From assembly GCA_900543055.1 (NCBI GenBank), contig UQQI01000014.1, positions 1-30,514 of the forward strand: a DNA stretch of 30,514 nucleotides, given 5' to 3'. The position numbers and the translations under genes were made by a program. The stretch comes from an uncultured Mollicutes bacterium (GTDB lineage: Bacteria > Bacillota_I > Bacilli_A > RF39 > UBA660). The notes beneath the pieces are model-generated. The model saw only the letters and a program-made list of their open reading frames with translations, did not search any database and was not told the DNA's origin. How positions within the stretch are numbered: the stretch's first letter is position 1; each line of letters starts with the position of its first letter. Positions 7,347-14,921 of this stretch are shown in pieces.

Positions 7347-7997
7347 TAATTTTTCTAATCTATGTTGTAATTGATATAAAGTAATATTACTTTCTACTTC
7401 ACCATTTAGATCTTTAACTGCTTGTAATAATATTTGTTTTTTTGATGGATTACTATTATTAGGAACTTCCATATTTGTTTCTTCTTCATATATTCCTAAT
7501 GTGCCATCATCTTTCGTTTCTGAATAATATGTTTTATTAGTCAAACTAGATTTAAACTTTATTTCTTTAAAATGATGTCTATTTTTAGATAATTCTCTAT
7601 TCTTTTCAGCAGTTTCTTCTTCAATTACTTCTTCCTTTGTTGGTTTATATAAATGAAGTCTATCTTTAGTACCACTAATAATAGCAATATCCTCTAATAA
7701 TTCATAAGCATCTTCTGGAGATATTAAATAGAATTCTCTAACTCTTACTTTATCATTTATTGTATCTATACTTCTTAATTCAGCATTTAATTTATCTATT
7801 ATTTTATGTAATACTTTATCAGCAGATTGAGTTTCTACATCATATGTAGCATATAATCTAAAAGCAAAAGGAACAGCTTCTGAATTATTTAATCTATTTA
7901 ATCTTTCGTCCACATTTTTAGAATATCCAATCTTAACATAATCTGGAAAGGAGGGATTTGTTAATATGTATATTTTACCTACTATATTTTCATTCAT
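7335..7997 (-). CDS. GIY-YIG (T5orf172-type) nuclease-like protein, last gene of the R-M operon
   Basis: 220 aa from the ATG at 7997, preceded by AAGGAG; an in-frame ATG at 8018 lacks a site. Residues 5-110 match the T5orf172 branch of the GIY-YIG superfamily: GKIYILTNPSFPDYVKIGYS, then RLNRLNNSEAVPFAFRLY, then SADKVLHKII and REFYLISPEDAYELL. The family usually has Glu where SADKVLH has Asp, so catalysis may be altered. The remainder (110-220) is a charged linker and a short C-terminal helix region. Its start lies within the end of the restriction enzyme gene region (stop 8002 is five bases upstream), so it is coupled to the R-M genes. It could be a second nuclease, a nicking partner or a Vsr-like helper. 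Confidence 0.75.
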   Translation of the reverse strand: MNENIVGKIYILTNPSFPDYVKIGYSKNVDERLNRLNNSEAVPFAFRLYATYDVETQSADKVLHKIIDKLNAELRSIDTINDKVRVREFYLISPEDAYELLEDIAIISGTKDRLHLYKPTKEEVIEEETAEKNRELSKNRHHFKEIKFKSSLTNKTYYSETKDDGTLGIYEEETNMEVPNNSNPSKKQILLQAVKDLNGEVESNITLYQLQHRLEKLLSK

Positions 7998-8001
7998 AAT
8001 G

Positions 8002-9201
8002 CTACTCCTTTTCTTCATTTCTATTTTCGAAATATTCTTTTAATTCCTCTTTAGTAGCATTTATTTTTAAATGCATTGAAATCGACGGTTTAAGTTGTTC
8101 AACTTTGTTAATATCAAATGTTATCATGTTATCCTCTATTCTAGCTTCATTTATATCAATATAGAATACTTTATTAAATTTTACCCTACTAGGTATATTT
8201 GATCCTCGACCATTAACAATTTCAACATATTCATTATTTAAATCAACTTGATATTCATTATCATTTAATTGTTTAGCATTCATCATTCCTAAAACTTGAT
8301 TAAAATATAATTTTGTAAAGATTTTTCTGTGGTTTCTTCCTGATGTTCTTATTTCACTATTATCTGTTGTAATAATTCTTCTTCCATCTGGCAATTCAAC
8401 TTGAATACAATCAGGAGTTAATGCAATTAATTCATTATTTGATGTAGAAGAAATAATAATATCTATATTATGTCTCGTGAAATATTCCATAATTGATAAT
8501 ATTTTTGTGTCTTCATCAAAATCATTATAATTGTGTCCTATTTGTTCTATTACATTAGTCTCTTGATTAAATTTATCTATAAAAGGAATATATTCTGGAG
8601 TATTAGTTCTAAAATCATCTGAGATCAACAATTTTCCATTTTCATCATATAATCCAGTAATATCATATTCTCCTGCTTTTGCATTTCTTTCTTTAAATTC
8701 TAATCTTATTTTATTACCATTAATTATTATTTCTGCATCACCATTTGCCGGATTTCCATACTGAAAAATAAATATTTCTGGATTTTTTGGATTATAGTAT
8801 AAATATCTAGCAGCAGAAAAAGTTTGGTAGCCTGAATTTAAAAAGTTTCTGCATTCAATTGGAACTTTATTCATAGGAGTTCTATCGAAATCCAAACACT
8901 TATTTAATTTAAAAATCTTTGCTAATGTTTCCACATAATTACATTCAGATATTATCCCCGGTTGTAATGCTTTATTTTGATTATATTGTTTTTCCATCTC
9001 ATATTTTCCACTTTTAAGTTTAGATATCCCATCTAAGTCCGAAATATTTTCTTCAAAGAACTTATCAAATTCTTCTTCAAATACTAAAGATGATTTAAAA
9101 AATTCATTCAATTTTTTTACATCAATTTCTGTCATAATTAAATCAGAATTGTTGTTGTATATAGTTTCAATCATTTTGTCTATCGCTTCAGTTTTATTCA
9201 T
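8002..9201 (-). CDS. Type II restriction endonuclease, PD-(D/E)XK type
   Basis: 399 aa. The core NGDAEIIINGNKIRLEFKER gives D155, E168 and K170 of a PD-(D/E)XK site. An N-terminal helical region (1-75) precedes it. The C-terminal half contains further beta-rich segments that may read the target. I chose ATG 9201, which overlaps the methyltransferase stop and follows GAGGAAG; the upstream in-frame start at 9270 would overlap that gene by 77 bases. Position directly after an adenine methyltransferase supports the restriction role. The recognition sequence cannot be deduced. Confidence 0.8.
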   Translation of the reverse strand: MNKTEAIDKMIETIYNNNSDLIMTEIDVKKLNEFFKSSLVFEEEFDKFFEENISDLDGISKLKSGKYEMEKQYNQNKALQPGIISECNYVETLAKIFKLNKCLDFDRTPMNKVPIECRNFLNSGYQTFSAARYLYYNPKNPEIFIFQYGNPANGDAEIIINGNKIRLEFKERNAKAGEYDITGLYDENGKLLISDDFRTNTPEYIPFIDKFNQETNVIEQIGHNYNDFDEDTKILSIMEYFTRHNIDIIISSTSNNELIALTPDCIQVELPDGRRIITTDNSEIRTSGRNHRKIFTKLYFNQVLGMMNAKQLNDNEYQVDLNNEYVEIVNGRGSNIPSRVKFNKVFYIDINEARIEDNMITFDINKVEQLKPSISMHLKINATKEELKEYFENRNEEKE

Positions 9202-10729
9202 CAATATCTTCCTCACTTTCTTCAAATAAAGAACTACTATGAACTCTATTAAATATACAAGAGTCTTCATTTATGTCTAATGCATTTAAAAATATATTAT
9301 TTATCTTATCTCTATATTCTCTTGGAAACTTTAAATTTTCTTGATTTTTACCTGCATTCATTTTATATGTTAAATATTTTTCTTCATTTTTTTGCATTTC
9401 TTCTGCAATCTTATTTATTTCATTTTTTTGGAATTCATTTAATATATTATAAAATACTGGAATATTATTTATTATCGTTAAAGGACAATTTATTCCACCA
9501 TCATAGAGTCTCCAATACCAATATGCAAATGAAGAGTTTAACATACAATAAATATAATTATATTTTTCTTTATTCACAACATTTATAACTCTTTTTCCAT
9601 CTCTTTGTAAATTTCGTTTAGCTCCAACTGTAAAATATCTACAAGTTGTTGGAACATAAATCTTACTACCATCTTTTGAAGAAATAAGATTACCCATTTT
9701 TTGATCAGATAATAATTCCCATTTTTCAAGTATATTCATTAACTCTTTATGACATTTATAATAGGATTTCTTTTTCGAATCAACTAATTGACTATTTTCA
9801 TTAATAAGATTTTCAAGAAATGCATTATTTAGCATTCTATCTCTTTCTTCTGTTTTAAATCTAATTAGTGGACTAAATCTAAATCCTTTATTTACATCAT
9901 TATTATTAACAACAGTGATTGCTGCCCTTACTGAATTACCTTTATTTGAGTTAAAAACACCATGTTTTCTTCCATTAAAAATATTACCAGGTACATTATC
10001 AAATGAAACTACGAATCCACTATAATTATTCATTAATTGTCTTAAACTATAAAATTTACCACTCCCAATAAAACTGTATGGGGTAATAATAACTGATTTA
10101 TCACTTTGAGTTATTATTTTTTCCATAAAACATGAGTATAATTCTCTAGAATCAATTAATACTTTTGTATTGTTCCAATCATCTCCAAATTTTGTTATTT
10201 TATAATAAGGTGGATTTGAAATTACTTTTGAATTTTTAGGAAGCCTAACTTTTTTACTTAAAAAATCACAATGTTTTGCATTTATTTTTGCCAAAAGTTC
10301 TTTCCCATATTTTAAAGCAATTGTATATTTACATATCTTTAAGGCAACTTCATCCATATCATATAAAAACAAATGTCCATTATTTATTAATTCAATTGTT
10401 TCCTCTTTTCCAATTAATTCTAAATATGAAAGAATTAAATTTCCGGTTCCACAACCTACATCACATACATTTTCACTTTCTAATTCTAATAACCATTTAG
10501 ACATAAGGATTGAAACATCTTTTGGAGTATAATACTTTCCTGCCTCTTTTTTATCAATTTTATTTACATATGCTAATCCCGTTTCATAAAGTTCACCAAA
10601 ATTATCAGGAATAAATTTATCACTTATCAATTCATCATTAAAAATTTTATTTAATAAATAATCCCATGTTTTTTTTAGGCCTTTATTATCTAGATCTTTA
10701 TAGTATCTTTCTATTGTATATTCTTTCAT
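9194..10729 (-). CDS. N6-adenine DNA methyltransferase of the R-M system
   Basis: 511 aa. Motif X-like GKYYTPKDVSILMSKWL (64-80), SAM-binding motif I CDVGCGTGNL (89-98), motif IV NPPY (172-175), typical of gamma-class N6-adenine methyltransferases. Residues about 190-330 hold the rest of the catalytic domain and 330-470 a variable region suited to target recognition. The ATG has GAGGTG upstream and lies nine bases after the XRE regulator gene. Methylates host DNA and protects it from the endonuclease encoded next. Intact, no odd residues seen. Confidence 0.9.
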   Translation of the reverse strand: MKEYTIERYYKDLDNKGLKKTWDYLLNKIFNDELISDKFIPDNFGELYETGLAYVNKIDKKEAGKYYTPKDVSILMSKWLLELESENVCDVGCGTGNLILSYLELIGKEETIELINNGHLFLYDMDEVALKICKYTIALKYGKELLAKINAKHCDFLSKKVRLPKNSKVISNPPYYKITKFGDDWNNTKVLIDSRELYSCFMEKIITQSDKSVIITPYSFIGSGKFYSLRQLMNNYSGFVVSFDNVPGNIFNGRKHGVFNSNKGNSVRAAITVVNNNDVNKGFRFSPLIRFKTEERDRMLNNAFLENLINENSQLVDSKKKSYYKCHKELMNILEKWELLSDQKMGNLISSKDGSKIYVPTTCRYFTVGAKRNLQRDGKRVINVVNKEKYNYIYCMLNSSFAYWYWRLYDGGINCPLTIINNIPVFYNILNEFQKNEINKIAEEMQKNEEKYLTYKMNAGKNQENLKFPREYRDKINNIFLNALDINEDSCIFNRVHSSSLFEESEEDIDE

Positions 10730-10738
10730 ATTTCACCT

Positions 10739-11260
10739 CTAAGGTTTCTTTGGTAATTTAGAATAATCATATTTTATTTGAATAGGTTTTAATTCATCCA
10801 TTACCTTTTTTAATTCTTCAACTATTTCTTCTTTAGAACATTCAATATCATCATATTTAATTGAATTTTCTGTTTTTTCTGTGATTCTAAATAAAATAGT
10901 TTCTGCTTCTCTACAATGTTTTCTTTTTTGTGTATCCCATTCTAATAAATTAAGTTCTGATTTTTGATATTCATCTAACTTTTCTTTTAATTGTCTATCC
11001 GACATTCCTGCATATCTATCTGTACTTAAACATTTTAATACGCTCTTAAAACCACATGCCTCAAGCAAGTTTTCTAAATTTAATTCCAATATATTTGATA
11101 TTTGATAAAGATCATCTAATTTGATCTTTTTTATTTTTCCGTTAACAATATCATTTAAAGTACTTCTACTTATTCCACTTAATCTCGAAAGTTCTCTTTG
11201 AGAAATACCTTTTTTATCTATTGCATTTAATAATAAATTTTGTAGTTTTTCTGAATTCAT
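10739..11260 (-). CDS. XRE-family regulator of the R-M operon (controller-like)
   Basis: 173 aa. Helix-turn-helix of the Cro/C1 type at about residues 8-62 (ISQRELSRLSGISRSTLNDIVNG). The C-terminal 110 residues are a charged helical region (MSDRQLKEKLDEYQKSELNLLEWDTQKRKH), longer than a classical C protein of about 80 aa. It is the first gene of the operon, nine bases before the methyltransferase, and divergent from the mobilization genes. Repeated CGGAC boxes in the shared promoter region are likely targets. It may coordinate R-M expression and the plus-strand operon. Confidence 0.82.
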   Translation of the reverse strand: MNSEKLQNLLLNAIDKKGISQRELSRLSGISRSTLNDIVNGKIKKIKLDDLYQISNILELNLENLLEACGFKSVLKCLSTDRYAGMSDRQLKEKLDEYQKSELNLLEWDTQKRKHCREAETILFRITEKTENSIKYDDIECSKEEIVEELKKVMDELKPIQIKYDYSKLPKKP

Positions 11261-11300
11261 ATCATCCCTACTTTCTTCCTGATTATTCCTTTATAAATCC

Positions 11301-11329
11301 ATTTTATCACTTTAAATTTAAATTGTCTA
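11301..11329 (-). promoter_or_regulatory. Promoter of the XRE/R-M operon
   Basis: Minus strand TAGACA (11324-11329), 17-base spacer, TAAAAT (11301-11306). A CGGAC box (11336-11340) sits just upstream of the -35. Confidence 0.6.
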
Positions 11330-11335
11330 TATTTT

Positions 11336-11401
11336 CGGACAAAAAAGTATTGACAGCATTCTCGGACGTGTGCTATTATTAAATCGTCCAATAGTTCGGA
11401 C
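11336..11401. promoter_or_regulatory. Cluster of CGGAC operator boxes
   Basis: CGGAC at 11336-11340, 11363-11367 and 11397-11401, plus an inverted CGTCC at 11385-11389. They lie upstream of the minus promoter, within the plus promoter spacer and just after its -10 box. Four copies in 66 bases of very AT-rich DNA is unlikely by chance. Confidence 0.55.
11350..11379 (+). promoter_or_regulatory. Promoter of the replication/mobilization operon
   Basis: TTGACA (11350-11355), 18 bases, TATTAT (11374-11379) with an extended TGC in front of the -10. The leader to the first start codon is about 200 bases. Confidence 0.7.
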
Positions 11402-11424
11402 GCTAAATTGTTCTTTGAAATTTT

Positions 11425-11524
11425 AGCCTTAGTGGAAATCGCCGATATGCCATTAAGTAAAAAATGCAAGGCTGTTAATTAACCAAATACTGGCAAATTG
11501 GAGTTATGGTATGACTAATATACC
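11425..11524 (+). other. Structured 5' leader of the mobilization operon
   Basis: AGCCTT (11425-11430) can pair with AAGGCT (11468-11473), enclosing a GC-richer segment (GGAAATCGCCGATATGCC). A second hairpin GGTAT-GACTAAT-ATACC lies at 11508-11524. No known riboswitch class was recognised. It could be a regulatory RNA, an attenuator or a copy-control element. The 326-base gene-free stretch 11261-11586 otherwise holds the divergent promoters and one copy of the 31-bp inverted repeat. Confidence 0.3.
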
Positions 11525-11531
11525 AAGTTAT

Positions 11532-11562
11532 AATTAATAACTAAAATCAGAGCACACTACCC
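11532..11562 (+). repeat. Left copy of a 31-bp inverted repeat (30/31)
   Basis: The sequence around ACTAAAATCAGAGCAC followed by A and CTACCC is the reverse complement of 17297-17327, with one mismatch at 11556. The two copies bracket the replication, relaxase, CHAT and integrase genes. Confidence 0.85.
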
Positions 11563-11586
11563 TATTTAAGAAAGGAGGTATAAAAA

Positions 11587-11913
11587 ATGAATGAAAGATA
11601 TTTTACTCAAATTAGAAAAGATGTTCTTCATAATACTGAATTATCTTTAGGAGCTAAAGGACTATATTGTTTAATCTGTTATGACGTAACTAAATCATTA
11701 AGAAGATTATTATTAGATCCTACTACTAGAGATGAAGTAATAGAATGTTCTAAAGAATTAGAAAAATTTGATTATGCACATTTTAATGGATTAGAAGAAG
11801 TGAAAAATAAAGATTCATATATTGGTCTTCATATATCTGTTCAACCTATTGATTCATTTAAGGAAGAAATAGACAAAGAATATGAAAAAATTAAAGATAT
11901 GTACGAATTATAA
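11587..11913 (+). CDS. Small protein with replication-initiator-like N-terminus
   Basis: 108 aa. The first 35 residues (RYFTQIRKDVLHNTELSLGAKGLYCLI) resemble the N-terminal winged-helix of plasmid and element replication/helix-turn-helix proteins, which often begin with the pattern 'YFTKI...L...LS..AKGLY'. The rest does not continue that family and is a charged helical tail, so this is either a shortened relative or a hybrid. Strong AAAGGAGG site eight bases before the ATG. First gene of the plus-strand operon, eleven bases before the next gene. Possible role in replication or control of the excised element. Confidence 0.65.
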   Translation: MNERYFTQIRKDVLHNTELSLGAKGLYCLICYDVTKSLRRLLLDPTTRDEVIECSKELEKFDYAHFNGLEEVKNKDSYIGLHISVQPIDSFKEEIDKEYEKIKDMYEL

Positions 11914-11924
11914 GGAGGTGTTAT

Positions 11925-12179
11925 ATGACCGCAAATGAAACTTTACAATTAATAGCACAACATTGGTGCAATCTAAATGATCTTATGAAATTAGCAGGAG
12001 TTGGTAGAAACTCAGCACTTAAGATTAAAAATCAAATAAAAACTGCATTAGAAAGCGAAGGAAGATATGTTCCAAAGAATGCTGTTCCAATGCAAGAAGT
12101 TGTTAAGTTACTTGATATAGATATTGAATATCTTGAATCAAGAGACAAAAGTTTGAAGGGAGATGTTAGTATTGCTTAG
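11925..12179 (+). CDS. Small DNA-binding protein, DUF3173-like
   Basis: 84 aa. NLNDLMKLAGVGRNSALKIKNQIKTAL (17-43) looks like a helix-turn-helix, followed by GRYVPKNAVPMQEVVKLLDID, the layout of DUF3173 and excisionase-like proteins common on integrative elements. Start has AAGGAGG seven bases upstream. The 3' end overlaps the ATPase gene by a few codons. Likely binds element DNA, in excision or replication control. The family name is my best guess. Confidence 0.6.
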   Translation: MTANETLQLIAQHWCNLNDLMKLAGVGRNSALKIKNQIKTALESEGRYVPKNAVPMQEVVKLLDIDIEYLESRDKSLKGDVSIA

Positions 12180-13128
12180 TTCAATTAATCAAATAGATAC
12201 AAGCATAAAAAAAGACATCATAGTAAACAACCTAATGAAGTCTAAAGGTGTGTATCTATTAGTATCTAACCCAAAAGTAGGAAAGTCTATGTTGGCACTG
12301 CAACTTTCCTGCTCCGTTTGTAACGGAACTCCGTTTTTAGGATACAAAGTAAATCCCTCACCTGTTTTATATATTACCACAGAGTCTGATAAAGGTCAAT
12401 TAAGGGAACGTCTAGAATTCCAAGAATTATCGATAGACAACGATAATTTATTTGTAATCGATAGAGATACCAAAACAAATATATCATTAAGAGATATGGA
12501 ATTAGACATCAAAACCTTTGCAGAAGAATACAATGGTAAATTAATTATATTAGACATGTTAAAGGATATTGATTTTGGAGTACAATATGATATAAACAAT
12601 TATCAAGATGTATCTCAACAAGTATTTCCAAAATTAAGAACTTATTGTGATAAATACAATGTAACATTTTTGGTTACACATCATTTAAATAAACTAGGTA
12701 AAACTTTAGGAAGTGTTGCATTTGATGCTACAGTTGATGGAAGAATTACCTTAATAGAAAATAAGGAAAGTAAAAAGTATGTTAAACTACAAACTATAAA
12801 TAGGGACTTTCCTGAGTTAGACATCCAATTAAAGAAAACAGATAATCTTAATTTTAAGAAAATTAATTCTATAGAAGAAGATGAACTATCATATGAATTG
12901 ACATCGTTCATCAAGTATGTTGCTAGTCAAAAAGAAATAGATTTCACTTGTACCGATATAGTATTAAAAGCAAGCATACCGATGTCACCTAAGAGATTCG
13001 GAAGATTATTAAATAATTGCATCGAACTCTTAGAAAGTGAAGGTGTTCATATTACAAAATGTAGAACTGCTGATAATAGATTTTATCATGCTACATTTGA
13101 AGAACCTTCACTTAATGAAACTGAGTAA
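12172..13128 (+). CDS. RecA-fold ATPase, RepA/AAA_25-like
   Basis: About 318 aa. Walker A VSNPKVGKS, then YITTESDKGQLRERL, Walker B LIILDML and VTHHLNKLGKTLGSVAFDATVDGRITL, the pattern of hexameric RepA-type helicases of plasmids and mobile elements. The C-terminal 70 residues look like a winged helix (TCTDIVLKASIPMSPKRFGRLLNNC). I prefer the TTG at 12172, which has AAGGGAG nine bases upstream; the ATG at 12163 directly touches that site. It overlaps the upstream gene. Probably unwinds DNA for replication of the excised element. Confidence 0.75.
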   Translation: MLSSINQIDTSIKKDIIVNNLMKSKGVYLLVSNPKVGKSMLALQLSCSVCNGTPFLGYKVNPSPVLYITTESDKGQLRERLEFQELSIDNDNLFVIDRDTKTNISLRDMELDIKTFAEEYNGKLIILDMLKDIDFGVQYDINNYQDVSQQVFPKLRTYCDKYNVTFLVTHHLNKLGKTLGSVAFDATVDGRITLIENKESKKYVKLQTINRDFPELDIQLKKTDNLNFKKINSIEEDELSYELTSFIKYVASQKEIDFTCTDIVLKASIPMSPKRFGRLLNNCIELLESEGVHITKCRTADNRFYHATFEEPSLNETE

Positions 13129-13180
13129 TGTGGCACGTTTTGTTTCGAAGAAATGAAAGTGGCGATAATGAATCAGTTTC

Positions 13181-13334
13181 TGATTATTTATTTGTAAGAT
13201 AAATAATCACTTGTTTATTAGCTTAGGCTTAAGCTCTATCTTAAGTCTTTGCAATTAAACAAGAAATGGGATTTTAAGGGTATCCCTTGACTCACATCGG
13301 GCTATGCCCTAGTGAGATAGGTCATAAATTGACC
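13181..13334 (+). other. Hairpin-rich region, candidate origin of transfer
   Basis: Between the ATPase and relaxase genes lie several perfect hairpins: TGATTATTTAT/ATAAATAATCA (13181-13209), AAGGG-TAT-CCCTT (13276-13288), CTCAC...GGGC-TAT-GCCC...GTGAG (13291-13316) and GGTCA-TAAAT-TGACC (13320-13334). The base composition is more GC-rich than around it. MobV-type origins lie just upstream of the relaxase gene and contain inverted repeats. The pMV158 oriT sequence itself is not present. The first hairpin may instead end the ATPase transcript. Confidence 0.45.
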
Positions 13335-13356
13335 TTTCTCTCTAATCCTACCTACC

Positions 13357-13378
13357 AATATAATGTCATAACGTCATT
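13357..13378 (+). repeat. 22-bp element shared with the defense promoter
   Basis: AA plus TATAATGTCATAACGTCATT, identical to 7304-7325 on the other strand. It lies 24 bases before the relaxase start. TATAAT (13359-13364) may be a -10 box, but no good -35 is seen, so the promoter could need help. Confidence 0.7.
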
Positions 13379-13401
13379 ATTAATATGAAAGGATTATAAA
13401 A

Positions 13402-14850
13402 ATGTTTGATGGATATCAAGTTTTAACAATAAAAAATAAGATTAAATCAGCAGACATTGGTGGCTATAGTAAAGAACTTACTGAAAGAAAAGGTACAGGA
13501 AATTACGATACTGAAAGAACTAAATTTAATGTTGAATTCGTTCCATTATGTAGTTCTGATTTAGCTAGTTCAACATATAAAATTCTAAAAAACAATAATG
13601 TTGAATTTAATAAAAATAATAAAAAGATTAATTTGTTAAATGGATGTGTAGTAACAAGTGGTCAAGAATTTTTCAAATCATTAGGCATGAAATTTGAAGA
13701 TACTGGTGAAGTTCATAATGATGGAAAACATATAGGAGAACCAATACAGAAAGTAGTTATAAAAAGTGAGGAAGATATTCCTGAAAAAGTTATGGAATAT
13801 TTTAGATATTCAAATGAATTTCTAAGTGAATTAGTGGGAAAAGAAAATGTTGTCTACTCTGCTATTCACTTTGATGAAAATACACCTCATTTACAATTCT
13901 ACTTTACTCCAGTAGTTCACGAAGTAAAAAGAAAAGTATTTGAAACTGATAAGGATGGTCATCAAATACTAAAACCATATATTACAAAAGATGGTTCTGA
14001 AAAAATGATTCCTATCCAAAAGAAAGATGAAAACGGAAAAAACGTATATGAAATTGAATATGGTAATTTTCTAAATTCAGATCAATTTTGGAAAAGCAAA
14101 GGATTTAAAACATCCTATGCACAAATTCAAGACGACTATAATAAATTTATAACTGAAAAAGGATTTAATCTTGATAGAGGTGAAATCGGAGCTAATAAAC
14201 TTCATCTAACTAAAGCAGAAAAACAACTTCAAGATTTAAAAGAACAAAATAAATTATTAGAACTTGAATTAAACAAAAATAAAGCCATAAATGAAGTTGA
14301 AATATCTTACAAAGATAAAATATCTGATGTAGATACAAATCCCCTTCTAAACCCAGAAAAAGGCAAAATAATGGGATATAAAGAGAAAGATATTACTAAC
14401 TTATCTAACTACTCTAAAGAAATAACTAAAGATAATCTTAATAAATCAAAAATAATAGAACAAAATGAAATTAGTCTTAAATCTAAACAAAAAGAAATTA
14501 ATAGATTAAATAATGAAATTAAAAATCTTAAATCTGGAAAAACTTTACAAGATAAAGATAAAATAATTGAAAATCAAAAATTAATTATTAAAGAAAAAGA
14601 TGAAACAATAGAATATCAAAATAATATAATCGAATCGTTAAAACAAGAATTAGCTAATGTTAAAGAAATGGCTACTACACTTCTACACAATGTTAAAAGC
14701 CTTGCTACCGATTTATATAAAGCACTAAAAAGAACATTAGGATTTGATGTTGATAAAAATCAAAAATACGATTACTATACTTTTAAAGATTTAAGTAAAA
14801 AAATTAATAAGAAATATGAGCGAGATAAATCAGATGACTTTGAATTATGA
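13402..14850 (+). CDS. MobV-family relaxase (Mob/Pre)
   Basis: 482 aa. Catalytic motif SAIHFDENTPHLQ with H156, D158, E159 and H163, the HxDE..PH pattern of MobV relaxases. The N-terminal motif region and MEYFRYSNEFLSELVG fit the family's relaxase domain (1-230). The C-terminal half (225-440) is a long Lys/Glu/Asn-rich coiled coil, as usual in Mob/Pre proteins. Start has AAAGGA at a good distance. Nicks and covalently binds DNA at oriT so that the element can be mobilized by a helper conjugation system. No coupling protein or type IV secretion genes are present, so this is a mobilizable, not self-transmissible, element. Confidence 0.92.
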   Translation: MFDGYQVLTIKNKIKSADIGGYSKELTERKGTGNYDTERTKFNVEFVPLCSSDLASSTYKILKNNNVEFNKNNKKINLLNGCVVTSGQEFFKSLGMKFEDTGEVHNDGKHIGEPIQKVVIKSEEDIPEKVMEYFRYSNEFLSELVGKENVVYSAIHFDENTPHLQFYFTPVVHEVKRKVFETDKDGHQILKPYITKDGSEKMIPIQKKDENGKNVYEIEYGNFLNSDQFWKSKGFKTSYAQIQDDYNKFITEKGFNLDRGEIGANKLHLTKAEKQLQDLKEQNKLLELELNKNKAINEVEISYKDKISDVDTNPLLNPEKGKIMGYKEKDITNLSNYSKEITKDNLNKSKIIEQNEISLKSKQKEINRLNNEIKNLKSGKTLQDKDKIIENQKLIIKEKDETIEYQNNIIESLKQELANVKEMATTLLHNVKSLATDLYKALKRTLGFDVDKNQKYDYYTFKDLSKKINKKYERDKSDDFEL

Positions 14851-14856
14851 TATAAT
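14848..14856 (+). promoter_or_regulatory. Extended -10 promoter of the CHAT gene
   Basis: TGA-TATAAT; the TGA is also the stop codon of the relaxase gene. About 65 bases before the CHAT start. No clear -35 box. Confidence 0.5.
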
Positions 14857-14921
14857 ATTAAAGGCAAATTAATCTGGTATTTTACTGAATTAATTAAATT
14901 ATAAGATTCGGAGGTAGAAAA

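Noticed and set aside
11257..11469. 70-codon minus-strand frame in the divergent promoter region
   Set aside because: It covers both promoters and the CGGAC boxes and lacks a ribosome binding site.
13181..13334. CRISPR-like or tandem repeat array
   Set aside because: The hairpins differ from each other, and there is no repeat-spacer periodicity.
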